In this document: positions 56,572 through 64,000 of the stretch, one piece after another
How positions within the stretch are numbered: the first letter of the stretch is position 1
How the letters are laid out: every line of letters starts with the position of its first letter
NCBI RefSeq assembly: GCF_014195325.1
Contig: NZ_JACIBK010000002.1
Coordinates: forward strand, 310,001-374,000
DNA from: Rhizobium sp. BK650
GTDB taxonomy: Bacteria > Pseudomonadota > Alphaproteobacteria > Rhizobiales > Rhizobiaceae
Direction: 5' to 3'
DNA length: 64,000 bases
The notes under the pieces: model-generated
The model's input: the letters and a program-made list of their open reading frames with translations, nothing else
Told to the model about the DNA's origin: nothing
The model's database searches: none
Translations under genes and position numbers: made by a program

Positions 56572-57036
56572 ATGGCATTGGCAGATTTGCTGCACCAGGA
56601 TGCGATCATTCCCGCCCTCAGGGTAAACTCCAAGAAACAGTTGCTTCAGGAACTGGCAGCAAAAGCCTCCAGGATTACGGGGCTTTCCGAGCGGGAAATC
56701 TTCGACGTTATCCTGCAGCGTGAGCGCCTGGGTTCGACCGGCGTCGGCAACGGCATCGCCATTCCTCACGGCAAGCTCACCAATATCCACTCCATCGTTG
56801 GAATCTTCGCCCGGTTGGAACAACCGGTCGATTTCGAGGCGCTGGATGACCAGCCTGTCGATCTCGTATTCCTGCTTCTGGCGCCGGAAGGCGCCGGCGC
56901 CGATCACCTGAAGGCGCTTTCGCGCATCGCCCGCGTGCTGCGTGACCACGACTTGGTCGCCAAGCTGCGTGCGACCGATTCCGCCTCGGCGATTTATGCC
57001 TTCCTCAATGAAGAGCAGGCGTCGAATGCCGCCTGA
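56572..57036 (+). CDS. ptsN: PTS nitrogen-regulatory EIIA protein (EIIANtr)
   Basis: The 154-residue protein has the EIIA domain with phosphorylation site H66 in GNGIAIPHGKL. The ending AIYAFLNEEQ is typical. EIIANtr receives phosphate from EINtr and NPr and links nitrogen and carbon status to potassium transport and other targets. It is encoded downstream of rpoN and hpf, a conserved cluster. AAGG occurs before ATG 56572. Confidence 0.95.
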   Translation: MALADLLHQDAIIPALRVNSKKQLLQELAAKASRITGLSEREIFDVILQRERLGSTGVGNGIAIPHGKLTNIHSIVGIFARLEQPVDFEALDDQPVDLVFLLLAPEGAGADHLKALSRIARVLRDHDLVAKLRATDSASAIYAFLNEEQASNAA

Positions 57037-57060
57037 TGACGGGTGACCTATCCGGAATGC

Positions 57061-57092
57061 AAAAGGCGCCCGAGCGATCAGGCGCCTTTTTC
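57061..57092. terminator. Bidirectional terminator between ptsN and the chemoreceptor gene
   Basis: AAAAGGCGCC (57061-57070) pairs perfectly with GGCGCCTTTT (57081-57090). The A run and T run on either side suit both convergent genes. Confidence 0.9.
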
Positions 57093-57110
57093 TTGTCATG
57101 CGATCAGCGA

Positions 57111-59447
57111 TCAGAATTCTTCCCAATTATCCTGAGCAACGGCGGCCGAGCCGTAAGATTGGGCAACGGCACGGCGCGGTGCGGGAGCGGTTGCGCGTGG
57201 CACTGACGAGGCCGGTGGGCGCATCTGCTGCGCGGTGGAGCGCAGGACTGCTGCATTTCCCTGGCCGGAGACGCGGAAGCGGCTGACGAGCGTCTTCAGC
57301 GTCTGGGCCTCGTCGTTCAGCGTCACGCTGGCTGCGGTGGTTTCTTCCACCATTGCGGCGTTCTGCTGCGTGACCTGGTCCATCTGGTTCACGGCCTGAT
57401 TGATCTCCTTCAGGCCGACGGCTTGTTCGCTGGCCGAGGCCGATATTTGGCGGATAAGGCCGTTGATGCCCATCACCTGCTCGGCAATCTTGTGCAGCGT
57501 CTCACCAGCGCGGCCGACAAGATCGACGCCTTCCTTGACCTGGACGGCCGAGGTGTTGATGAGTGTCTTGATCTCCTTGGCGGCATTCGCCGAACGTTGC
57601 GCGAGCTCCCGGACTTCCTGTGCGACGACTGCAAAGCCCTTGCCTGCTTCGCCGGCACGGGCAGCTTCGACACCGGCGTTCAGAGCCAGAAGATTCGTCT
57701 GGAAGGCGATCTCGTCGATGACGCCGATGATGCGTGAAACTTCGGTCGAGGACTGTTCGATACCGTGCATGGAGGCAATTGCCTTCTGCACCACTTCACC
57801 CGATTTTTCGGCGTCTTCGCAGGCGAGATTGACGTTGTCGGCTGCCGTGCGGGCATTCTCGGCGCTGGAATTGACCTGGGCTGTCAGCTCGTTGAGCGCC
57901 GCTGCCGTCTCTTCGAGGCTTGCCGCCTGCTGCTCGGTACGCTTGGCAAGATCGGAGGCGCTGTTACTGATTTCACCTGTGCCAGAGCCGATGTTGACGA
58001 CGCTGAGGTTCATCGTGTTGATAGTTTCCTCGAGGCTTGCAAGAGCGGCATTGAAGTCCTGCTTGAGTTTGCCGTATTCGCCGGGGAATTCCTCTATAAT
58101 GCGATGGCCGAGATTGCCCTGTGACAGTTCGGAAAGGCCCGCGCCGACGATCGAGACGATATGGCGCTGCAGGTTGACCGATTGTTGGCGCTCCGATTCC
58201 GACCGGCCGCGTTCGGTTTCAGCCGCAAGGCGCTGATTGTCCGCCTCGGCTTCAAGACGCCGCGTATCGGCAAGTGCGAAGCGGAAACCTTCAAGAGCCT
58301 TGGCGACCGATCCGATTTCGTCGGCGCGGTTCTGGCCGGCGACCGCTTCGTCGTATTTTCCGTCGCTCAGCGCCTTGACGCTGGAAACCAGGCCGGCGAG
58401 CGGGCGCTGAACGAGCGAGCGTACGGCGAAGTAGAGGGCAAGCAGCACGGCGCCGAGCACGATGATTCCGTTAATGATCATCATGAAAGTCTGGTCCTGA
58501 ACCGGGGCATTCATCGCCGTATGCGGAACGTCAACCAGCACGACCCAGTTGGCATTCAGGCCGGGCACTGCGAAGGGATAGACGACGCGGTCGAAGGGAT
58601 CGAGGCTGTCGAAGCTGAGATTCTTGACGAGGCCGACCTTCATGGAGGACAGCGCAGCCTTTACGTCGGTCGAGCCAGGGTTGTCACCATAGGGCTTGGA
58701 CATCAGGTCGGGGGTGGGGGCGACAATCCAGTTGCCGTTCTGGGCGATCAGCGTCACACGGCCCGAGCCGAAAGGTCGCAGCGCCTGCACCTTGTCGGTG
58801 AGCGACTTCAGCGAAATATCGACGCCTTCCACACCGATCATCTTGCCGCCGGACATGACTGGATAGGCGATCGAGGTCAGCAGCGTCGGGACATCTGTGC
58901 CTTCGGCGAGGTAAGGCGCGGTGATCGCGCCCTTGCCGCTGTCGGCAGCAAGCTTCCACCATTCGGCGGTATAGTCGTTGTCAAAGGTCGAGAACTGGAT
59001 GTCGCCGGTCCTGTTCTTCGACCAGTAGGGCGTGAAGGCGCCGGCCTTGTTGGTGCCTTCGTCGTTGTTGTTGGCGATCTCAGTGGTCTTTCCGTCAAAC
59101 GCGCCGAGCTGTTCGCAGAACCAGCTGCCGAAGGCGAAGGCGTTCTGTTCGAGATTGGCCTTCAGAATGCTGATGATGCCCTTGCGATCGAGGATATGGC
59201 CTTCATGCCCGCGTCCGACGACGCCCGACATGGTGCGGGCAGCACTCGCAAGCTCGCCGACATTGGCTGCAATCTCGTTGGCTATCGATTTAGCTTCGGA
59301 ATTGGCCTGATCCAGCGTCAGGGTCTGGACGCGATTACGGGTCTGGTCGATGAGGAAGAGGTTCGAAACGACGAGCACAAGTGCAATGGCGGCACCGGTA
59401 ATGACGATGAGCTTCGCCGCAAGCGATTTCATTCTGAAGATGAACAT
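57111..59447 (-). CDS. Methyl-accepting chemotaxis protein with dCache sensor and CheR-tether tail
   Basis: The 778-residue receptor has an N-terminal membrane helix (LIVITGAAIALVLVVSNLFLI), a periplasmic dCache domain (about 40-330), a second helix (FMMIINGIIVLGAVLLALYFAV), a HAMP domain and the signalling domain with the hairpin tip [27 protein letters not shown] split across 30 residues. It ends DNWEEF, resembling the NWETF pentapeptide that recruits CheR and CheB. ATG 59447 follows GAGGA; the longer frame is not expected. Ligand unknown, though dCache often binds amino acids or organic acids. Confidence 0.92.
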   Translation of the reverse strand: MFIFRMKSLAAKLIVITGAAIALVLVVSNLFLIDQTRNRVQTLTLDQANSEAKSIANEIAANVGELASAARTMSGVVGRGHEGHILDRKGIISILKANLEQNAFAFGSWFCEQLGAFDGKTTEIANNNDEGTNKAGAFTPYWSKNRTGDIQFSTFDNDYTAEWWKLAADSGKGAITAPYLAEGTDVPTLLTSIAYPVMSGGKMIGVEGVDISLKSLTDKVQALRPFGSGRVTLIAQNGNWIVAPTPDLMSKPYGDNPGSTDVKAALSSMKVGLVKNLSFDSLDPFDRVVYPFAVPGLNANWVVLVDVPHTAMNAPVQDQTFMMIINGIIVLGAVLLALYFAVRSLVQRPLAGLVSSVKALSDGKYDEAVAGQNRADEIGSVAKALEGFRFALADTRRLEAEADNQRLAAETERGRSESERQQSVNLQRHIVSIVGAGLSELSQGNLGHRIIEEFPGEYGKLKQDFNAALASLEETINTMNLSVVNIGSGTGEISNSASDLAKRTEQQAASLEETAAALNELTAQVNSSAENARTAADNVNLACEDAEKSGEVVQKAIASMHGIEQSSTEVSRIIGVIDEIAFQTNLLALNAGVEAARAGEAGKGFAVVAQEVRELAQRSANAAKEIKTLINTSAVQVKEGVDLVGRAGETLHKIAEQVMGINGLIRQISASASEQAVGLKEINQAVNQMDQVTQQNAAMVEETTAASVTLNDEAQTLKTLVSRFRVSGQGNAAVLRSTAQQMRPPASSVPRATAPAPRRAVAQSYGSAAVAQDNWEEF

Positions 59448-59685
59448 AGGTTCCTCGGGGCAAGGACGCACCGAAGGGCCATTCTCCGGCGCAGCGGGTA
59501 GGGCACGCTCTATCATGGAGCTGCCATTGGGGCCGCCTCGAAGATGAACGAGGGTGGCGGTCGCTCGAAGGATCGCCAGAAACCTCTTAAATTTGAATGA
59601 AATTTCATGCGTCTGGGCAGCAAATCCCGCACGGTACCCTAAAACTAACGGGCGTGTTTCACGGCCAGTTCGCAGCCAGACTGGA

Positions 59686-60585
59686 CTATAGTCTGTCCGC
59701 GACCTCGGCTGCGAGCGGTATGGAAGGTTGAGCCCCCGGCTTCAGGCAGGCGAGCGAGCCGGCGACGGCTGCGCGGCGGAGCGCCGAGTGAAAATCAAGC
59801 CCGTCATCGAGGCTGGCTGCGAAGTAGCCGCAGAACGTATCGCCGGCGCCGACAGTGTCGACGGGTTCGATGACGAGGCCTTGCGCGCGGGCGATCTGAC
59901 CATCCCGGATCGCGATGACGCCATCACCGCCGAGCGTGACGATCAGGGTCTGGCCGGTCTCTGCATGCAGGCGCTCCAAAGCCCTCTCACGGTCACTGGC
60001 ATTCATATTCTCCTGTCCCGCAAGCCGCTCGAATTCAGTCTCGTTGGCAATGACGATATCGGCCAGCCGTCCAAGGCGCGGCGCATCCGGAATAAGTGGC
60101 GCGAGGTTGAGAATGCTGGTGATGCCTTTGGTGCGAGCGGTGGCAAGGGCACGCTCGACCGCTTCAACTGGGACCTCGAGCTGCAGCATGAGGATATCGC
60201 CCTCATTCATGGCATTAACGGCAGCCTCGGCATCGTCGCCAGTGACCTTGCCGTTCGCGCCTGGAATAACAGCGATCATGTTTTCACCATCGCCGCCGAC
60301 GAGAATGAGGGCCGTACCAGTAGGCCCATCGACATGGCTGACGCGGGATAGATCGGTGCCGGCGGCGTCGAGAAGTTCGAGAGCACCTTCGGCAAAGGTA
60401 TCCTTGCCGACAGCACCCGCCATATGGACATAACGGCCCCCCCGGCGGGCGGCGAGCGCTTGATTGGCGCCTTTACCGCCGGCAGCCGTCGTAAAGCTGT
60501 TGCCGGCAACCGTTTCGCCGGGCCTCGGCAGGCGCTCGGTGGTGGCGATAAGGTCCATATTGATGGAGCCGAAAACTGTAATCAT
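59686..60585 (-). CDS. rbsK: Ribokinase (PfkB family)
   Basis: The 299-residue sugar kinase has the ribokinase N terminus ITVFGSINMDLIATTERLP, the substrate-binding GGKGANQALAARRGG, and the PfkB C-terminal signature DTVGAGDTFCGYFAASL with its catalytic aspartate. Ribose is the likely substrate, but other pentoses or deoxyribose are possible. ATG 60585 (MITVFGS) is preferred over an upstream extension. No ribose transporter is near. rmuC ends 44 bp upstream on the same strand. Confidence 0.9.
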   Translation of the reverse strand: MITVFGSINMDLIATTERLPRPGETVAGNSFTTAAGGKGANQALAARRGGRYVHMAGAVGKDTFAEGALELLDAAGTDLSRVSHVDGPTGTALILVGGDGENMIAVIPGANGKVTGDDAEAAVNAMNEGDILMLQLEVPVEAVERALATARTKGITSILNLAPLIPDAPRLGRLADIVIANETEFERLAGQENMNASDRERALERLHAETGQTLIVTLGGDGVIAIRDGQIARAQGLVIEPVDTVGAGDTFCGYFAASLDDGLDFHSALRRAAVAGSLACLKPGAQPSIPLAAEVADRL

Positions 60586-60629
60586 CGAATGTCCGTCCCT
60601 TGCTTTGGGTCGCGACACTGCCGAAGCGA

Positions 60630-61853
60630 TCACTCCTCGTCAACCACCCTGAGCTTGAGCAATCCAGTGCGGCTTTCGACGGATTTGGCAGATGACTCAT
60701 TCTCGCGGATCGGTTTGCCGTCACCGCCTGCCTCGAATTCCAGCGCCTCGATCTTTGCGCCTCGCTTTGAGAGCTTGTCCGCCGAGGTGATGATCTGGTC
60801 GACATCGCGCTGTGTCTGGGAGAAATGCCCCTGTAGTTTGCGCACGCGCTCATCCAGCCGGCCGAGATCATCCATGAGAAGAGCAACTTCGCCCTGGATG
60901 ACATGCGCCTGCGCGCGCATGCGCTGATCCTTCAGCACGGCCTGGATGACCTGGATCGACAGCATCAGCAGCGAAGGCGAGACGATGACGACACGCGCGC
61001 GATGCGCCTTTTGCACGATTGCTTCGAAATTCTCATGGATTTCGGCGAAGATCGATTCCGAGGGAACGAAGAGGAAAGCCGTATCCTGCGTCTCGCCCTG
61101 GATCAGATATTTGTCGGAAATATCCTTGATGTGCACTTCCATATCACGCCGAAACTGCTGGGCGGCAAGCTTGCTACTGTCTGGTCCGCCGGCATCGCGG
61201 ATCGCGTTCCAGGCCTCGAGCGGAAATTTTGCATCGATAACCAGCGGCGGCGCGCCGTTTGGCATCTTGATCGTGCAGTCCGGACGCGAGCCGTTGGAAA
61301 GCGTCTGCTGGAAGGCATATGCGCCCATCGGCAGGCCGTCGGCAACGATGGTCTCCATGCGCGACTGGCCGAAGGCACCGCGCGTCTGCTTGTTGGAAAG
61401 AATGGCCTGCAGCCCAACGACATCCTTAGCGAGCGTCTGGATATTGCTTTGGGCGGCATCGATGACAGCCAGGCGCTCCTGCAGCTTTTGCAGATTGTCG
61501 TGTGTCGATTTCGTCTGCTCGGTCAGGGTCGAACTCATGCGCTGTGACATGCCATCGAGCCGCTGGTTGATTGCTTGATTGAACTCAGCCTGCCTCGAAC
61601 CAAAGACCTCGGCCATCGCCGAGATGCGCCCCTGCATCTCAGCCTGGATTTTCAGAAGCTCGGCCATACGCGCTTCGCTTTCTGCAGCGCGAAGATTGGC
61701 CTCTTCAGCCTCCTCGCGACGAATGCCGGCATTGCGCAGCGCAAACACGATCGTCGCGAGAATGATGACGGCGAGAGCTCCGCTGGCAAGCGCAAGCACG
61801 CCTGGGCTCAGCATAGGCAGGGAGATGGTGAGTGAGTCGGGTGTCATGGTCAT
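60630..61853 (-). CDS. rmuC: RmuC-family DNA recombination protein
   Basis: The 407-residue protein has an N-terminal membrane helix (LALASGALAVIILATIVFAL), a coiled coil (about 45-125) and the RmuC domain with MPNGAPPLVIDAKFPLEAW, DAKFPLE being the nuclease-like motif. FLFVPSESIFAEIHEN and RVVIVSPSLLMLSIQVI complete the signature. RmuC limits inversions at inverted repeats. The start is uncertain (61853, 61847 or 61916); 61853 gives one membrane segment as in relatives. Confidence 0.9.
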   Translation of the reverse strand: MTMTPDSLTISLPMLSPGVLALASGALAVIILATIVFALRNAGIRREEAEEANLRAAESEARMAELLKIQAEMQGRISAMAEVFGSRQAEFNQAINQRLDGMSQRMSSTLTEQTKSTHDNLQKLQERLAVIDAAQSNIQTLAKDVVGLQAILSNKQTRGAFGQSRMETIVADGLPMGAYAFQQTLSNGSRPDCTIKMPNGAPPLVIDAKFPLEAWNAIRDAGGPDSSKLAAQQFRRDMEVHIKDISDKYLIQGETQDTAFLFVPSESIFAEIHENFEAIVQKAHRARVVIVSPSLLMLSIQVIQAVLKDQRMRAQAHVIQGEVALLMDDLGRLDERVRKLQGHFSQTQRDVDQIITSADKLSKRGAKIEALEFEAGGDGKPIRENESSAKSVESRTGLLKLRVVDEE

Positions 61854-62046
61854 ACCGCACCATAACAAAATGTCCAGCGATATCCAGATCAAAACGTGAA
61901 CAGTCTTCGTCGACATTTTTTGCCGCCATCCAGCTACTTCGCTGTAACGGAAGAAAAATTAGCGATGCGTTTAACGATTGCTCAACCATATTCGCCAAAT
62001 CTGGCGTCGTTATTCCCTCCGCATTTGCGCCAGATAGAGATCTCCC

Positions 62047-63546
62047 ATGACTTCCCAGCAGACCGACAATGCCCTCCGGCAGCGCCTCGACTTCATTGAA
62101 CTCGACGATGAAGCGCGCAAGAACCTGCGGGAACTGCGCCCGGCGATCTCGGAGCTCCTCGGCGATGCGCTGGACAGGTTCTACAACAAGCTTGCCAAGA
62201 CCCCGGCTGTCTCGGGGTTCTTTTCCGACAAGGCTCACATGGGCCATGCGAAGAAGCGCCAGCAGGAGCATTGGGGCAATCTTTCAGGCGGCAATTTCGA
62301 TCAGAACTATGTGAACGGCGTCACGGCCGTTGGCCGCACCCATGCCCGCATCGGCCTGGAGCCGCGCTGGTATATCGGCGGCTATGCCCTTATCATGTCG
62401 GATCTCGTCCGCGGCCTAATGGAAAAGCAATGGCCCTCGCTCTTCGCTCGCCAGCAGGGAAAGGCGCTTGCCGAGAAGCTGACCGCCGTCGTCAAGGCAG
62501 CGATGCTCGATATGGACTATTCCATCTCGGTCTATCTGGACGCCCTTGATGAAAAACGCCGCTCGCTGGAAGAAGAGCGTGCTCGTACCGAAGCCGATCA
62601 GGCCTTGGCGCTGGAGCACCTGCGCCATGGTCTCGAAGCTCTGTCGCGTGGTGACCTCGAAGCGACGCTTCCTTCGGACCTGCCCGGAAATTTCCGTGGA
62701 ATGGCCGAGGACTACAACAGGGCCGTCAGCGCCCTCCGGGAGAGCTTCACCTCCGTTCGCGCGACATCCAGCCACATTCTCGAAGGCGCCGATGTGATTT
62801 CCAAGGCCGGCGACGATCTCGCCTTGCGCACCGCCCAGCAGGCAGCCGGCGTCGAGCAAAGCTCCGCTGCCCTTCAGCAGCTTTCGGTCAGCGTTAGCCA
62901 GACTGCCGCCAATGCCGAGAAGGCATCCGGTGCCGTACGTGAAACGCAGGAGAGGGCCAAGAATTCCGGTGAGCTCGTCACCAGTGCCGTTTCAGCCATG
63001 GCGGGCATCGAGAAGTCTGCCACCGAGATCGCCAAGATCATCGGCGTCATTGACGAGATTGCCTTCCAGACCAACCTGCTGGCACTGAACGCCGGTGTCG
63101 AGGCCGCACGTGCCGGCGATGCCGGAAAAGGCTTTGCCGTCGTCGCGCAGGAGGTCCGTCAACTGGCCCAACGTACGGCAGATGCCGCCAAGGAAATCAA
63201 GAACCTGATTTCCCAAAGCTCGGAGCAGGTCAATGAAGGCGTCAATATCGTCAGCAGCACAGGAGAAGCGCTGAGCGACATGATCAGTCGTATCGACATT
63301 ATCAACAGCTTCGTCGCTGATATTGCCGCGGCCGCCCGCGACCAAGCGACGGGTGTGAACGAAGTCAGCGTCGCAATTCGCAACATGGACACGATCACCC
63401 AGCAGAATTCCGGCATGGTGGAGCGTACCTCGGCAGAAACGCGCAGACTGAAGGACGAAGTTGAGAGCCTCATCGAGCTTCTTCAGCATTTCCGCGCACG
63501 CGTCGAAGGCCGGCAGGGAGCCGCTGCCACGCGCCGGGCGGCGTAA
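62047..63546 (+). CDS. Globin-coupled soluble chemoreceptor (HemAT-like)
   Basis: The 499-residue protein has an N-terminal protoglobin domain (about 10-170) with the proximal heme ligand H99 in [18 protein letters not shown], then a short linker, then the MCP signalling domain (tip [20 protein letters not shown]). There are no membrane helices, so it is cytoplasmic and probably an oxygen sensor for aerotaxis. The C terminus (AATRRAA) has no CheR-docking pentapeptide. It is divergent from rmuC across 193 bp containing CGCCA-AATC-TGGCG (61993-62006). Confidence 0.93.
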   Translation: MTSQQTDNALRQRLDFIELDDEARKNLRELRPAISELLGDALDRFYNKLAKTPAVSGFFSDKAHMGHAKKRQQEHWGNLSGGNFDQNYVNGVTAVGRTHARIGLEPRWYIGGYALIMSDLVRGLMEKQWPSLFARQQGKALAEKLTAVVKAAMLDMDYSISVYLDALDEKRRSLEEERARTEADQALALEHLRHGLEALSRGDLEATLPSDLPGNFRGMAEDYNRAVSALRESFTSVRATSSHILEGADVISKAGDDLALRTAQQAAGVEQSSAALQQLSVSVSQTAANAEKASGAVRETQERAKNSGELVTSAVSAMAGIEKSATEIAKIIGVIDEIAFQTNLLALNAGVEAARAGDAGKGFAVVAQEVRQLAQRTADAAKEIKNLISQSSEQVNEGVNIVSSTGEALSDMISRIDIINSFVADIAAAARDQATGVNEVSVAIRNMDTITQQNSGMVERTSAETRRLKDEVESLIELLQHFRARVEGRQGAAATRRAA

Positions 63547-63562
63547 TTAACCGAAATAAAAT

Positions 63563-63600
63563 CCGGGTAGGTACTGCAAAAAACCGCGATCCCTGCCCGG
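63563..63600 (+). terminator. Hairpin after the globin-coupled receptor gene
   Basis: CCGGGTAGG (63563-63571) pairs with CCTGCCCGG (63592-63600) with one G-T pair and a 20 nt loop. No T tract follows, so termination is uncertain. Confidence 0.35.
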
Positions 63601-63642
63601 CAGATGATTCCCTAGTCTAAAAAGATGCGTTATGGGAACGCC

Positions 63643-64000
63643 ATGACCATCAAGCCACTCATCATTCTTCCCGATCCCGTCCTTCGTCAGGTTTCCAAGC
63701 CGATCGAGCGAGTGGACGCCGATCTCCAGCGTCTGTCCGACGACATGCTGGAAACCATGTATGATGCGCCGGGCATCGGCCTTGCCGCGATTCAAATCGG
63801 TGTGCCGCGCCGCATGCTCGTCATCGATCTGTCGAAAGAAGGTGAGGAGAAGCAGCCGCTCGTCTTCATCAACCCGGAGATCGTCAGTTCCTCGGAGGAC
63901 CGTTCCGTCTATGAGGAAGGTTGCTTGTCCATTCCCGACTATTATGCGGAAGTCGAGCGTCCTGCGAAGGTTACGGTCAAATATCTGGACCGTGAAGGCA
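63643..64000 (+). CDS. def: Peptide deformylase, 3' end cut by the window edge
   Basis: The first 119 residues are visible, starting [20 protein letters not shown]. Two of the three family motifs are present: [10 protein letters not shown] (motif 1) and [10 protein letters not shown] (motif 2, with the metal-binding cysteine). The HExxH motif would lie beyond position 64000. The enzyme removes the formyl group from nascent proteins. GGGAACG precedes ATG 63643. fmt usually follows in rhizobia, but is not in this window. Confidence 0.95.
   Translation, partial: MTIKPLIILPDPVLRQVSKPIERVDADLQRLSDDMLETMYDAPGIGLAAIQIGVPRRMLVIDLSKEGEEKQPLVFINPEIVSSSEDRSVYEEGCLSIPDYYAEVERPAKVTVKYLDREG

Noticed and set aside
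58161..59501. 446-codon open frame antisense to the chemoreceptor gene
   Set aside because: A shadow frame; composition follows the opposite strand.
1..64000. CRISPR arrays, tRNA or rRNA genes, insertion sequences or prophage
   Set aside because: No regularly spaced repeats, cloverleaf sequences, transposase or phage genes were seen in the gaps or frames.

Overview
The window is a stretch of core chromosome from a Rhizobium-type alphaproteobacterium. The assignment rests on gene content and order: dnaA next to rpsT; a hrcA-grpE block; lnt-praR-metK; glnD, a conserved 91-residue ORF, mutS, a PTA-fused malic enzyme and the ornithine-lipid gene olsB in a row; and lptC-lptA-lptB-rpoN-hpf-ptsN. 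It is GC-rich and densely coding, with many ATGA stop/start overlaps. I see no rRNA, tRNA, insertion sequence, phage, CRISPR or plasmid-type genes.

Layout. 1-2996 (minus): ubiE, ubiB and a histidine-ammonia-lyase-like gene cut by the left edge. 3147-5292 (plus): mutM, an enoyl-CoA hydratase and rpsT. 5293-6145: an 850 bp non-coding block in front of dnaA with seven GANTC sites and several inverted repeats. 6146-10855: dnaA, a saccharopine-dehydrogenase-like gene, a convergent LysR regulator and an EamA transporter. 10861-13932 (minus): hemW, rdgB, a VOC protein and rph. 14111-15946 (plus): hrcA and grpE. 16020-18282: a nucleoside hydrolase, a small heat-shock protein with a DUF1150 gene, and a decayed nitrilase-family remnant. 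18301-29310 (minus): a long run of tsaB, rimI, mur, olsA, miaB, phoH, ybeY, corC, lnt, praR, metK and trmB, dominated by tRNA and rRNA modification or maturation and envelope lipids. 29399-32813: an NfuA-like scaffold, a Usp, trpS, a VOC protein and a secreted M15 peptidase. 32859-40456 (minus): murJ, glnD, a 91-residue ORF and mutS. 40570-43920: malic enzyme (plus) and olsB (minus), with a VOC remnant between them. 44029-48773 (minus): a hybrid histidine kinase, lspA and two RNA methyltransferases. 48889-51537: a CoxG-like protein, a GNAT protein, a LapA-domain protein, ihfB and sppA. 51758-57036 (plus): lptC, lptA, lptB, rpoN, hpf, ptsN. 57111-64000: two chemoreceptors (one transmembrane, one globin-coupled and soluble), ribokinase, rmuC and the start of def.

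How they connect. Three themes recur. Envelope assembly is represented by lnt, lspA, murJ, lptABC, olsA/olsB and sppA. Translation quality and maturation is represented by tsaB, miaB, trmB, ybeY, hpf, rph, trpS and the RNA methyltransferases. Global nitrogen, stress and cell-cycle control is represented by glnD, rpoN, ptsN, hrcA/grpE, dnaA and praR. Regulatory sequence that can be read directly includes heat-shock-type promoters before hsp20 and grpE, a ROSE-like hairpin over the hsp20 ribosome-binding site, a Pho-box-like repeat before olsB and the GANTC cluster before dnaA.

I found no convincing undescribed multi-gene system. The most worthwhile oddities are an ammonia-lyase homologue lacking the Ala-Ser-Gly triad that forms the MIO cofactor, the methylation-site cluster before dnaA, the hsp20 thermometer candidate, the olsB Pho box and two decayed gene remnants.
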